DNA of 64,000 nucleotides from Fructobacillus evanidus (GCF_963580165.1 NZ_CAUZLM010000006.1:31793-95792); one strand, 5' to 3'; positions 1 to 7,280 are shown, numbered from the stretch's first letter. Notes: generated from the sequence alone by a model not told the origin. Numbers and translations: made by a program.

Positions 1-503
1 AAATGAGATCCTTCATGTAAAATAGTTCCTAAAAAATTAATTAGATATCCAAAAATTAAATATAAAAAAATATTATGTATATTTGGAAAAATAAAATTTT
101 TTTGTACATGATTGAAATTTAAAGAAAGTAAAACAATAGATGTTAAAAAAGTTATTAAAACTATAATGTTCCATATAAAATTAATTTTTTTCAATGATTG
201 AAAAGAAAAATTTAAATTTACTGGACAATAGTCATATATCATTTTTTTGAATAAGGAATTAGATGGAGCATTAAAGGTTAATATTCCTAAATTGGTTAAT
301 CTATGAATTACATATTTTTGTTCTTCCGATAGTGTTGTTGAATCTTTTTTTGAAGAGTAATATCCCTCCAAAAAATTTATAACTGCTTTTCCAACTTTAA
401 AATGTTTACCGTTAATCCTATTAAACAATTGATATTTGTCATTTTCTAGTGTTATTGGAGAATAAAAAAGACAATTACCTATTTTCTTAGATTGATTAAT
501 CAA
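1..503 (-). CDS. Membrane zinc metalloprotease (M50-like) with N-terminal peptide-binding-type domain, 5' part only
   Basis: The frame is open for 167 codons from a TTG start at 503, preceded by GGAGG at 510-514 with a 6-base spacer, and runs off the window edge. Residues about 12-78 form a soluble domain with the feel of a PqqD-like/RRE winged helix (K-x-G-K-A-V-I-N-F-L-E, then a charged helix and N-L-G-I-L). Two hydrophobic segments follow (about 108-130 and 144-162), the second ending in HEGSH (163-167), an HExxH zinc-protease motif at a membrane helix end as in site-2/M50 proteases. The protein probably processes or helps export the two peptides encoded just upstream. The reading frame and HEGSH are seen directly; the domain assignment and role are inferred. 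The C-terminal half, needed for confirmation, lies outside the window. Confidence 0.72.
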   Translation of the reverse strand, partial: MINQSKKIGNCLFYSPITLENDKYQLFNRINGKHFKVGKAVINFLEGYYSSKKDSTTLSEEQKYVIHRLTNLGILTFNAPSNSLFKKMIYDYCPVNLNFSFQSLKKINFIWNIIVLITFLTSIVLLSLNFNHVQKNFIFPNIHNIFLYLIFGYLINFLGTILHEGSH

Positions 504-527
504 TATTTTCCTCCAAAAAATAAAAAT

Positions 528-565
528 AAGTCCATCATCTTATATATCATTAAGAAGGTGGACTT
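528..565 (-). terminator. Hairpin between peptide genes and protease gene (leaky terminator or processing site)
   Basis: Arms at 528-541 and 552-565 pair over 14 positions with two imperfect positions and a 10-base loop. On the minus strand the hairpin is followed by a U-rich tail just before the protease RBS. A partial terminator here would lower protease expression relative to the peptides, as is common in bacteriocin operons. Confidence 0.5.
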
Positions 566-576
566 TAAAAAATGAA

Positions 577-702
577 TTACATGAAGAAGAACATGCCAAT
601 CGCTATGCCTGTACCGAAACCTTCTACAAAGTCCCGTGCATTGCTTAATGATTCTACAGGTTCAACTTCTTCGATATTTAAAAATTCCGAGCTATTTGTC
701 AT
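577..702 (-). CDS. 41-residue peptide B, candidate RiPP/bacteriocin precursor
   Basis: ATG at 702-700 with a GGGGAG RBS five bases upstream and TAA at 579-577. The peptide begins MTNSSEFLNIEEVEPVESLS, is strongly acidic over its first half, and ends in a hydrophobic Gly-rich tail (G-F-G-T-G-I-A-I-G followed by M-F-F-F-M). This acidic leader plus hydrophobic core layout is typical of ribosomally made peptides cut by a dedicated protease. There is no double-glycine processing site and no Cys, so it is unlike a lanthipeptide or a classic class II bacteriocin. It lies 15 bases downstream of the peptide A stop, is co-directional, and precedes the membrane protease gene. I do not recognise the family. 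Confidence 0.65.
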   Translation of the reverse strand: MTNSSEFLNIEEVEPVESLSNARDFVEGFGTGIAIGMFFFM

Positions 703-717
703 TTTTTCTCCCCGATT

Positions 718-843
718 TTAGTCTGCAAGTCCTACAGCAACTACACCTACGGCTAGTCCTGCCCACCAGTAGGCTTCACTAGGAACTTCGGCATTTTCAA
801 TTTCGATAATTTCATTAAGATCATTAACTAAATTATTGTGCAT
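718..843 (-). CDS. 41-residue peptide A, candidate RiPP/bacteriocin precursor
   Basis: ATG at 843-841 with AGGAGAG upstream and TAA at 720-718. The N-terminal half is acidic and Asn-rich (begins MHNNLVNDLNEIIEIE), then A-E-V-P-S-E, then a hydrophobic tail starting A-Y-W-W-A-G and continuing with Gly/Ala/Val/Leu, ending L-A-D. It has the same length as peptide B and a similar acidic-then-hydrophobic layout, but a different core, which suggests a two-peptide system or two independent products of one maturation enzyme. It is the first gene of the minus-strand operon. The role is inferred from layout and from the HExxH protease gene downstream. Confidence 0.68.
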   Translation of the reverse strand: MHNNLVNDLNEIIEIENAEVPSEAYWWAGLAVGVVAVGLAD

Positions 844-870
844 ATTATTCTCTCCTATTTTTTAGTATTT

Positions 871-928
871 TTGAATTTTTAAAATTCAATATGGTAAAAA
901 TATCTGTTAGTAAATATTTTTTTACCAT
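871..928. repeat. Palindrome and imperfect inverted repeat upstream of the peptide operon
   Basis: Positions 871-889 form a 19-base AT-rich palindrome (TTGAATTTT, a central T, AAAATTCAA). Immediately beyond it, 891-903 and 914-928 form an imperfect inverted repeat (ATGGTAAAAATAT against a near-complement). Both lie in the leader or promoter region of peptide A on the minus strand, so they may shape the transcript or bind a regulator. Confidence 0.5.
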
Positions 929-955
929 TTTTATTATCAATATATTTATCAATCA

Positions 956-1001
956 GCGAAAGGGGGTTATATTTACACATGTAAATATAACCCCCTTTCG
1001 C
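956..1001. promoter_or_regulatory. Perfect 21-bp inverted repeat between divergent operons, candidate TetR operator
   Basis: The arms at 956-976 and 981-1001 are exact reverse complements around a 4-base loop. The repeat lies between the minus-strand peptide operon (start 843) and the plus-strand TetR gene (start 1102). A good -10 element, TATAAT, lies at 1022-1027, and the right arm ends where its -35 would fall. No T-run follows either side, which argues against a plain terminator. TetR-family proteins bind palindromes of this kind next to their own gene, so autoregulation is likely, with control of the divergent peptide operon possible. Confidence 0.65.
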
Positions 1002-1101
1002 TTGTTGTTAAATAATATTAGTATAATAAGCAATAAATATAGTTACTTTTTATTTAAATCATTTACACTAGTTAATTAAATTATCAAAAAATGAGGCTGA
1101 C

Positions 1102-1686
1102 ATGATTTTTTCGCAAGCTGACATTCAAATAATTAATGCATTCCTTGAAATTTCTAGAAATAAATCAAACTTTTCTGATGTATCTATGAGTACAATAGCT
1201 AAAAAAGTGGGAATATCCCGTCAAGCTTTATATCAGAGTCATTTTCATAATACGGATGAAATTATAAGAGCTTTGTATTTTTATGTGGATCAAGATATTT
1301 ATAACCGAATGTTATTTGTCATTAAAAAAAATAAAAATAAAAAAAATATAATGGAGTTGCTAATTAGAGAAGCAACCTCATTAATATATAAAAATAGCTA
1401 TATTTTTAAAATTCTTTACTCTAAACATCACGATTCATCTTGGGTATTATTCATAGAAGAACATTATTCACGAATATTATTGCCTATTTTGGAAAAACGA
1501 AATAATAATCAAAGTACATTCATACCTGTTGGTATGCAAGCTAAATTTATAATTCACAATTTTATTGGCTTAATATCAATTTGGATGCACCAAGAAAAAC
1601 CAGAATTACCAGAAGAATATGCAGAAAAAATTATTTATTTATTTAAAACAAGCGCAGAGCAATTAATTAAGCTAGATAATAAGTGA
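1102..1686 (+). CDS. TetR/AcrR-family transcriptional regulator
   Basis: A 194-residue protein of typical TetR length, with an N-terminal helix-turn-helix at about residues 24-55 (V-S-M-S-T-I-A-K-K-V-G-I-S-R-Q-A-L-Y) followed by an all-helical ligand or dimerisation region rich in Lys and Asn. The start has GAGG nine bases upstream. It faces away from the peptide/protease operon, with the perfect inverted repeat at 956-1001 between them, so it probably regulates itself and possibly that operon. Base composition is AT-rich like the rest of the left 6 kb. The family assignment is firm; the inducer and targets are unknown. Confidence 0.88.
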   Translation: MIFSQADIQIINAFLEISRNKSNFSDVSMSTIAKKVGISRQALYQSHFHNTDEIIRALYFYVDQDIYNRMLFVIKKNKNKKNIMELLIREATSLIYKNSYIFKILYSKHHDSSWVLFIEEHYSRILLPILEKRNNNQSTFIPVGMQAKFIIHNFIGLISIWMHQEKPELPEEYAEKIIYLFKTSAEQLIKLDNK

Positions 1687-1874
1687 ACCAAAAAATAAAT
1701 TTTAAGGAAAAATCATCTGAAAGTAAACAAATTTCTAAATATGCATAATTAAAAAGATAAGAAACAAAAGTGAGAAATAATAATTCTTTGGTATAAGGTA
1801 TTTAATTAAAAAATTATTATAGGGTATTAAATAAATCAGAAAATGAGGGGTATATTTTAGAGTATATAAGCAAA

Positions 1875-3317
1875 ATGATTCTAAATAATTTTAAATCGTT
1901 TAAGGGAACACATGAAATTAATTTTTCTAATGGAGTGAATTACTTTGTTGGAAATAATAATTCTGGAAAAACAACGTTGTTTTATGCTCTTGAATTTATT
2001 ACCGGTGGTGCTTCAAAGTCTGATGTGGTATCAAATACTTGCCCAAAAGAAGATGTTTCAGTAGAGATATACTTGTCAGATGTAAATAAAGAGATAATTC
2101 CTCAAAAGTATCAAAGGTGTATTCAAAATAATACTATTAGAATAAAACGATCTTCTAAGGAAGAGACTATTATACAAAATGGAAAACCAGTTACATTAAA
2201 CATCAAAAAGGTTAGAGTTTATAACCCTGAAAAAAATGAAGAAAAATTGGAAGGACAATTTGAAAATATATCCGGAATTGATAAAACAATTAAAGAACTT
2301 TTATCATTTACAACCGTATATGCCGAAATGCAAAATAATGAGTTTCAGAATTTTGGTTCTACAAAAATAACTGGAAAATTAATAGAACAAATTTCCCGTA
2401 ATTTTGTGGAGACCGAAATTTATAAAACGTTTATTGCTTCTTATGAAAAAGCTTTTAGAACAGATAAAGAAGGTTTCAAAGAAAATTTGAGTCAGACGCT
2501 TTCTAGTATAAATAGTACTATGAATGATCAGTTTGGAAATGTTCAAATTGGTATTAATTTTAATATTCCAGACATTCATGATTTTATTAAAAATGCTAAT
2601 TTCACAGTTAAAGAAAATAAAAAAGAAACTAATATATCAGAGAACGGAAATGGATTACAGAGAGCTTTAGCATTTTCAATCATTCAAGTGTTTGCTAAAC
2701 AATCTAGGCAAAATAAACAGTTTCCCCTATTTTTCCTGCTTGATGAACCAGAACTTTATTTACATCCAAAGGCACAGGATAATTTATTAAATGCTATAAA
2801 TGATTTATCCGAATTTGATCAATTTTTCATTACAACTCATTCCCCATATATTCTCAGACATTTACGAAACAATAAAGATAAAGTAATCATTTTAAATAAG
2901 TCAGATAAAAATTCACCCATAGATACCAATGATTTAATATTTGATTCAATATCAATTGGAGAAATAACATATAAAGCTTTTCATGTTCCAACAGCAGACT
3001 TTCATAGCGAATTATTTACTAAGCTATATGTGCATTGGGTTGAAACTACTCCCACCCAAGAAAGCCATGGTATAAATGCATTTGAAAAGGACTTTTTACT
3101 TCCTAAGGTTCAAGATAATCCTGACCTTATAAAACTAATGCAGGAAAGATATAATGCGGGAAAATTTAAGCCAAGCAAACAACACAGCTTACCTTTCATT
3201 ATAAGAAATACAATAGACCATCCTGAACTGAGAGAAGGAGGCCATAATTTCCCGATAACTGATCAAGACCTTAAAATCTCAATAGATTTCATGATAAAAC
3301 TACAGAAAACAATATAA
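1875..3317 (+). CDS. OLD-like AAA (ABC-type) ATPase with C-terminal RNTIDH motif, possible phage-defence protein
   Basis: 480 residues. The N-terminus reads like an AAA_15/OLD ATPase (N-N-F-K-S-F) with Walker A GNNNSGKT at 26-33. Walker B FFLLDEPELYLHP lies near 290 and an H-loop-like FITTHSPY about 28 residues later. The C-terminus has RNTIDHPE at 444-451; R-x4-H with Asn after Arg matches the HEPN ribonuclease signature found in anticodon nucleases such as PrrC and RloC. Such ATPase-effector fusions act in abortive infection. The ATPase call is firm; nuclease function and defence are inference. The ATG at 1875 lacks a clear RBS, and the frame stays open upstream to 1806, so a non-ATG start several codons earlier is possible. 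It stands alone, with no evident partner gene. Confidence 0.85.
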   Translation: MILNNFKSFKGTHEINFSNGVNYFVGNNNSGKTTLFYALEFITGGASKSDVVSNTCPKEDVSVEIYLSDVNKEIIPQKYQRCIQNNTIRIKRSSKEETIIQNGKPVTLNIKKVRVYNPEKNEEKLEGQFENISGIDKTIKELLSFTTVYAEMQNNEFQNFGSTKITGKLIEQISRNFVETEIYKTFIASYEKAFRTDKEGFKENLSQTLSSINSTMNDQFGNVQIGINFNIPDIHDFIKNANFTVKENKKETNISENGNGLQRALAFSIIQVFAKQSRQNKQFPLFFLLDEPELYLHPKAQDNLLNAINDLSEFDQFFITTHSPYILRHLRNNKDKVIILNKSDKNSPIDTNDLIFDSISIGEITYKAFHVPTADFHSELFTKLYVHWVETTPTQESHGINAFEKDFLLPKVQDNPDLIKLMQERYNAGKFKPSKQHSLPFIIRNTIDHPELREGGHNFPITDQDLKISIDFMIKLQKTI

Positions 3318-3752
3318 TCCATTTAAAAAAATAACAATGGATTATTATTTTCTGTTCTCCCGAACTGCTTACGTACAAATTTTCCGTACAGTTTCCGTAC
3401 AAAATGATGAAAACAGAGCATAAGGGGAAATTGTACTCACGCAAGCGTGGTACCCCACAGTGTGGGGATTTCCCGAGTACTCGGCTGTTTTTTCTTGTAC
3501 GTAAGGCTTCCGTACAGAAAATGAGGTTAATCTTGTCGGTTTCATCTGTTGTACGTAACGTTTCCGTACAACGTACGGAAGAAAATGGTTTGCTGGTAAG
3601 TCATTTTTTGGTTACACTCATGAAGATTATCAGAAATTATTGCTGATGGAAAAGATAGAGTGATAATAAAAATATAGGTTTTTGGACTCGTTTTTTTCAG
3701 AGCAATTCGAGACAATTTTGGTAAATAAATGTCGAGGGGAGAGGAAAGCGGA
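3318..3752. repeat. Gene-free stretch with cluster of CGTAC-containing repeats
   Basis: About 430 bases without a convincing gene. TTTCCGTAC occurs at 3382-3390, 3392-3400 and 3561-3569, with related TTCCGTACA at 3508-3516 and the inverted form TACGGAA at 3574-3580. GTACGTAA occurs at 3498-3505 and 3551-3558, with its inverted form TTACGTAC at 3369-3376. A small palindrome, CCCCACAGTGTGGGG, lies at 3453-3467. The arrangement recalls protein-binding iterons or the ends of a mobile element, but no replication or integration gene is adjacent. Function unknown. Confidence 0.5.
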
Positions 3753-3929
3753 ATGAAGAAGCACCTAGGAAAATGGGATAAATTATATTTATTAATTTTT
3801 ATTGTTGCCTTAGTTTTTATACACTTCTATCATGGTAACGAACTATTGTTAAATATTGCAGCTGGGATTGTGTTTGTGTGTGGTGTTTTCGTTTTTTATT
3901 CGGCTATTTGTATAAAAAAAGATTCTTAA
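3753..3929 (+). CDS. Small two-helix membrane protein
   Basis: I chose ATG 3753 (58 residues) over the upstream ATG at 3729 because a strong GAGGGGAGAGGA RBS lies just before it. After a short basic N-terminus come two hydrophobic segments separated by H-F-Y-H-G-N, then a short charged tail. The downstream protein at 4005 has the same layout and a comparable H-F-x-x-H-N turn, so they look like distant tandem paralogues. No function can be assigned; small proteins of this kind are sometimes bacteriocin-immunity or membrane-modulating proteins, but nothing here shows that. Confidence 0.6.
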   Translation: MKKHLGKWDKLYLLIFIVALVFIHFYHGNELLLNIAAGIVFVCGVFVFYSAICIKKDS

Positions 3930-4004
3930 AGATAATTTTTACTCAGAAAATGTGGAAAGAGAAAAGCATGACTGAACAACAAGCCCCCTAGGAGGAGAGA
4001 GATT

Positions 4005-4196
4005 TTGGACAAATTTATGAATCGGCAGGTCGTTCTGCATTTGATGTCGGCGATGATTTTATTTGTTATTGTGCATTTCCTTTTTCATAATAATACCCTT
4101 GTAAAAGATCTTTTATCAGCCGTTATCTATTTTGTTATTACTTTTTTTGTTGATCGTTATTTAAATAAACATTCTTATAAAAGATCTCATAAATGA
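4005..4196 (+). CDS. Small two-helix membrane protein
   Basis: A 63-residue protein from a TTG start, with GGAGGAGAG at 3991-3999. Two hydrophobic helices flank H-F-L-F-H-N-N, and the C-terminus is basic (K-R-S-H-K). The layout and turn motif resemble the preceding 58-residue protein. A rho-independent terminator at 4291 closes the pair. Function unknown. Confidence 0.6.
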   Translation: MDKFMNRQVVLHLMSAMILFVIVHFLFHNNTLVKDLLSAVIYFVITFFVDRYLNKHSYKRSHK

Positions 4197-4290
4197 TTTT
4201 TTCACAAAGCTGAAATCCCTTGAAATTGGGATTATGAGAGCTAGACCAATTTTTTTTAGTCCCATTGAGCAAGTGGACTTATCATAAAAG

Positions 4291-4326
4291 AAAAAGCAGG
4301 CCCCAGTTTTGGGGGTCTGCTTTTTT
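4291..4326 (+). terminator. Rho-independent terminator
   Basis: The stem pairs AAAAAGCAGGCCCC with GGGGTCTGCTTTT across a short AGTTTTG loop, ending in a T-run. It lies downstream of the small membrane protein genes. Confidence 0.8.
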
Positions 4327-4421
4327 GGCTTTTGGTAACCTGCATTATGTTAAGTAGCTTTATGGTAAGTTGGTACTAAGATAAGATAGTATTGAACAAA
4401 ATGAAAGAGAGGGTAACGAAA

Positions 4422-5215
4422 ATGAAAACCAGTAATTTAGTGGATTATGAAAGTTTTGGGGACGGTATGCCTATTGTTTTCTTACATGGTATGGCACTTA
4501 GTAAAGAGTCAAATATCTTTTTTTTTGAACCATTTTTACAGTTTTCAAATTGGCAAAGGATTTATTTAGATTTACCGGGTATGGGTCATAGTGCACCAAT
4601 AGATAAGGCAAACAGCGATACAGTTTTAGATACATTGGTTAAATCTATAAAAGAAATTATTGGGAATCAAAAATTTGTCTTATATGGTCATTCTTATGGT
4701 GGATATATGGCTCAAGCATTGGCAGAAATTTTTTCTAATCAGATAATCGGCTTATTTTTGACTGCCCCTGTGGTAACCGCTCATAAGTCAAAACGATTAC
4801 TTGCTAAACATCAGAATATCTTTATTGAACCAGTTAAGGTTGATAAAAATGCTGATTATTATAATGATTTTTTAAGTATGAATAGTCGTATCAATCAGGA
4901 AAACTGGGAAAATATCAAGAATTGATAATTCCAGGTCTGATTTTTAATAATGATTCTTTTCTTTCAGAATTGAATTATCATTATATGTTATCTAATGAAT
5001 CCCTTTTACAACAAAAAAATTATCAGATACCCTTAACAAAACTGTTAGGAAAAAATGACCAAATTGTTGGCTATAAACAACAATGCCAACTTGTTGAAAA
5101 TAGTGATAGTGGCAGTATAATTTTGCTAGATCAAACAGGCCACAATATCTTCATAGATCAACCTTATTTAACAAAAATAGCTTTTCAACACTTTCTGAAT
5201 ATGTTTACTAAATAA
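4422..5215 (+). pseudogene. Alpha/beta hydrolase, broken by a one-base frameshift
   Basis: Two overlapping frames make one hydrolase of about 264 residues. The first (4422-4925) carries the oxyanion/HG region FLHGMALS and the nucleophile elbow YGHSYGG. The second (readable from about 4922) carries the acid residue in LLGKNDQIVG and the catalytic His in QTGHNIFID. The whole Ser-Asp-His triad is thus present but split. The join is a one-base shift at 4920-4924, where the first frame meets TGA. No slippery heptamer precedes it, so a mutation or sequencing error is likelier than programmed frameshifting. The preferred start is ATG 4422, after GAGAGGG. The substrate class (esterase, lysophospholipase or aminopeptidase) cannot be told. 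Confidence 0.8.
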
Positions 5216-5299
5216 TGCTTTAGGGTTTTAGCGTTATTTTGGTAATTTAGTTAATTTTCTAACCATTCCCCGTTAACGTTGCTTTCAAGCCTTTTTAGG

Positions 5300-5490
5300 T
5301 TAAGACCTAAATTGGTAGTGAAACTCAGGTCGCCTGTCCTTTTGACACTTGATGTCGCAAACTAAAATGGCCGTTTCACTGGTAACACCAGGCAATTTGT
5401 TCTTAGTAAGTTAGACGCATGACGCCGAGTATAGAAAATTAAATGATGGTGTTCGCCACTGGAAGTTTCAAATTATAAAAAGAAGGTGCA
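5300..5490 (+). ncRNA. Non-coding end of IS110 element, candidate bridge-RNA region
   Basis: This non-coding stretch lies directly before an IS110-family transposase. IS110-group elements carry a structured bridge RNA here that guides recombination. Local pairing is visible: TTAGGT/ACCTAA around 5295-5315, TGGTAACACCA near 5380-5390, and GTGAAAC/GTTTCAC bracketing about 60 bases. The assignment rests on position in the family, not on a folded structure, and since the transposase is broken the RNA may be a relic. Confidence 0.35.
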
Positions 5491-5496
5491 CATACG

Positions 5497-6540
5497 ATGC
5501 ACTATGTTGTTGGTATTGACGTTTCAAAATCAATTAGCCAAGTCGTTGTGGCTGTTGATCAAAAAAATGTCGAATCCTACAAAATTTCGCATGATGTCTT
5601 TGGCTTTCATCGTTTAAATACTTCAATCCAACAATTTGATGAGTTTCCAGACATTGTCTTGGAAGCTACCGGCGTTTATTCAAGACATCTAAAACACTTC
5701 ATAGAGCATCAATACTACCCGTATCGCTATAAATCCGCTAGCTGCCAAGAAAGAATTGGACCAATTACGGTCGAATAAAACGATTTGAATGATGCTAAGA
5801 ACCTTGCCTTAACGCAATTCATATTGGAAAGGCCAAAACATTATGTTTAAGCGCCAATCTATCTTGAATTACAAGATATGAGCCGGTTTTACCAACAGTT
5901 AACACACGATTTTGTTCAGACTAAGAATCGTCTTCATCGTGTCTTACAACTCACTTTTCCAGAGATTGAACAATTATTTTCTACGACGGATAATCACTTA
6001 TACTTAGAAATTCTCAGTGTCTTTCCTCATGCCCAGCTAGCTAGTCATAACTTACGAACATTAGCCGATACTCTTCAATCCATCTCGAATCAGCATATTG
6101 GACAAAATCGCTTAAACCTGATTGCACATAAGCTATCCAAGTTGGCTAGGCAATCAGCACCAGCCGTTTCGCTCATCGCCGAGCTAGGTGATTTAAATCG
6201 TTTTAAAACGAGTAATCAATTAAACGCTTTTATCGGTATCGATTTAAGGTTTAATGATTCCGGGCAATACCAAAGTTCCGGCTTTATAACCGAGCGAGGC
6301 AATCACATTGCTCGTAAAGTTCTGTTTAAAGCAATTGGCAATATGGCCAGTACAGCGACATATGGCCATCCCAATCACATTAACGACTGGTACCAAAAGA
6401 AAAAGCAATCTTCTCAAGGTGTCGGAACCAAGAAGATTGCCATTGGTGCCATGTCTCGCCTAATAAGAACATTGCACTACTTGGTGCTTCATAACCAACT
6501 CTATGACTATGAATTGCATCAAGAAAATAACTTAATTTAA
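5497..6540 (+). pseudogene. IS110-family transposase, degraded
   Basis: The N-terminal piece (5497 to about 5740) is the DEDD RuvC-like domain: V-G-I-D-V-S-K at the start and V-L-E-A-T-G-V-Y-S near residue 52. The C-terminal piece (5878-6540) is the transposase_20 domain (A-F-I-G-I-D-L-R, then G-N-H-I-A-R-K-V-L). Between them the frame is lost: a shift near 5730, a second near 5780, and a TAA around 5848 where an N-terminal frame would read on toward Y-L-E-L-Q-D-M. At least three lesions mean the element cannot move by its own enzyme. Full-length relatives have about 400 residues. Confidence 0.88.
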
Positions 6541-6654
6541 GCCTACCACTTTCCTAAAAAATGCAAAGATGATAGCTTATTTCAGTGCGTCTAAAATCAT
6601 CATGTTTAGAAAAAGAAAAGAAGTCAAAACCCTTGATGAGCTTGACTTCTGGTA

Positions 6655-6679
6655 GAAAAATCCCTTCGGGGATTTTTTT
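6655..6679 (+). terminator. Terminator with UUCG loop
   Basis: AAAAATCCC pairs exactly with GGGATTTTT around a TTCG tetraloop and runs into more T. It insulates the haem operon from the IS110 relic. Confidence 0.85.
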
Positions 6680-6692
6680 ATTGTCTACATGT

Positions 6693-6705
6693 TGACACGG
6701 TGTCA
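6693..6705. promoter_or_regulatory. HrtR-type operator, distal copy
   Basis: TGACACGGTGTCA is a perfect TGACAC-N-GTGTCA palindrome lying 41 bp (about four helical turns) from the second copy. It overlaps a possible promoter (TTGTCT at 6681, CATAAA at 6704). Confidence 0.75.
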
Positions 6706-6731
6706 TAAATGAGTAGACTGGGGAGTGAAGA

Positions 6732-6748
6732 AATGACACTGTGTCATT
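6732..6748. promoter_or_regulatory. HrtR-type operator, proximal copy
   Basis: AATGACACTGTGTCATT is a perfect 17-base palindrome just before the hrtR RBS. Apart from the centre base it matches the lactococcal HrtR palindrome as I recall it, so the TetR protein encoded next probably binds here and represses its own operon until haem is bound. Confidence 0.82.
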
Positions 6749-6763
6749 ACAAGGAGATAAAAA

Positions 6764-7279
6764 ATGCCAAAAGCCACATTTTTAAACTTAAATGCAGCCA
6801 AAAAGGAAAAAATCAGCCAGGTTCTCTTAGAAGAATTTTCGACCTATTCACTTTTAGATGCCAACGTGAACCATATTGTGAAGGCAGCCGGGATTGCCCG
6901 TGGGTCCTTTTATACCTACTTTGCCGACTTGGATGATGCTTACCGGTATACCCTGGGTCAGGTGATGGCGACGATTCACGAGGCCTTTGTTGGGAATAAC
7001 CCGTTTCAAGCAACTCGATCCTTTATTGATCAGGTTGAACAAAATCCGTATTACGCCTTTTTGAGCAATTATTACGTCGTTGATGAGGCCATCTTGGCTG
7101 CTCATCATCAGGAAACCAGCAGCACCAATTGGGATAAGGCGACTGCTGATTTGCCACAGTGGCTGGCCGATGTCGCCGTCCACCATTTGATTCGTGAATA
7201 CTTTTTAGCGCCGACCGATAAGGAGCAGATTCTATCACTATTAGATGCCTTGTCCGGTTGGCACAAGCAGGAGGCTTAA
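6764..7279 (+). CDS. hrtR: TetR-family haem-responsive repressor HrtR
   Basis: 171 residues, with AAGGAGA upstream of the ATG. The helix-turn-helix occupies about residues 33-52 (V-N-H-I-V-K-A-A-G-I-A-R-G-S-F-Y). In Lactococcus HrtR, haem is held by His72 and His149. Here a His falls exactly at 72 (T-I-H-E-A-F), and a His pair at 140-141 (V-A-V-H-H-L) could supply the second ligand. Two TGACAC-N-GTGTCA operators precede the gene, and the HrtB-like permease and HrtA-like ATPase follow directly. The expected behaviour is repression without haem and release when haem binds. Motifs and operators are seen; haem sensing is inferred from the family. Confidence 0.82.
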   Translation: MPKATFLNLNAAKKEKISQVLLEEFSTYSLLDANVNHIVKAAGIARGSFYTYFADLDDAYRYTLGQVMATIHEAFVGNNPFQATRSFIDQVEQNPYYAFLSNYYVVDEAILAAHHQETSSTNWDKATADLPQWLADVAVHHLIREYFLAPTDKEQILSLLDALSGWHKQEA

Positions 7280-7280
7280 G

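Noticed and set aside
891..1079. 62-residue frame on the plus strand across the inverted repeat
   Set aside because: It reads through both repeat arms, has no RBS and has low-complexity hydrophobic composition; the region is better explained as regulatory DNA.
3404..3646. 80-residue frame in the CGTAC-repeat region
   Set aside because: It consists of repeat-derived sequence with no RBS and no recognisable domain.
4920..4924. Programmed -1 frameshift in the hydrolase
   Set aside because: No slippery heptamer or downstream structure is visible; a mutation or sequencing error is simpler.
7245..7280. Longer N-terminus for the haem permease
   Set aside because: It would overlap hrtR and lacks an RBS, while ATG 7281 has AGGAGG at proper spacing.
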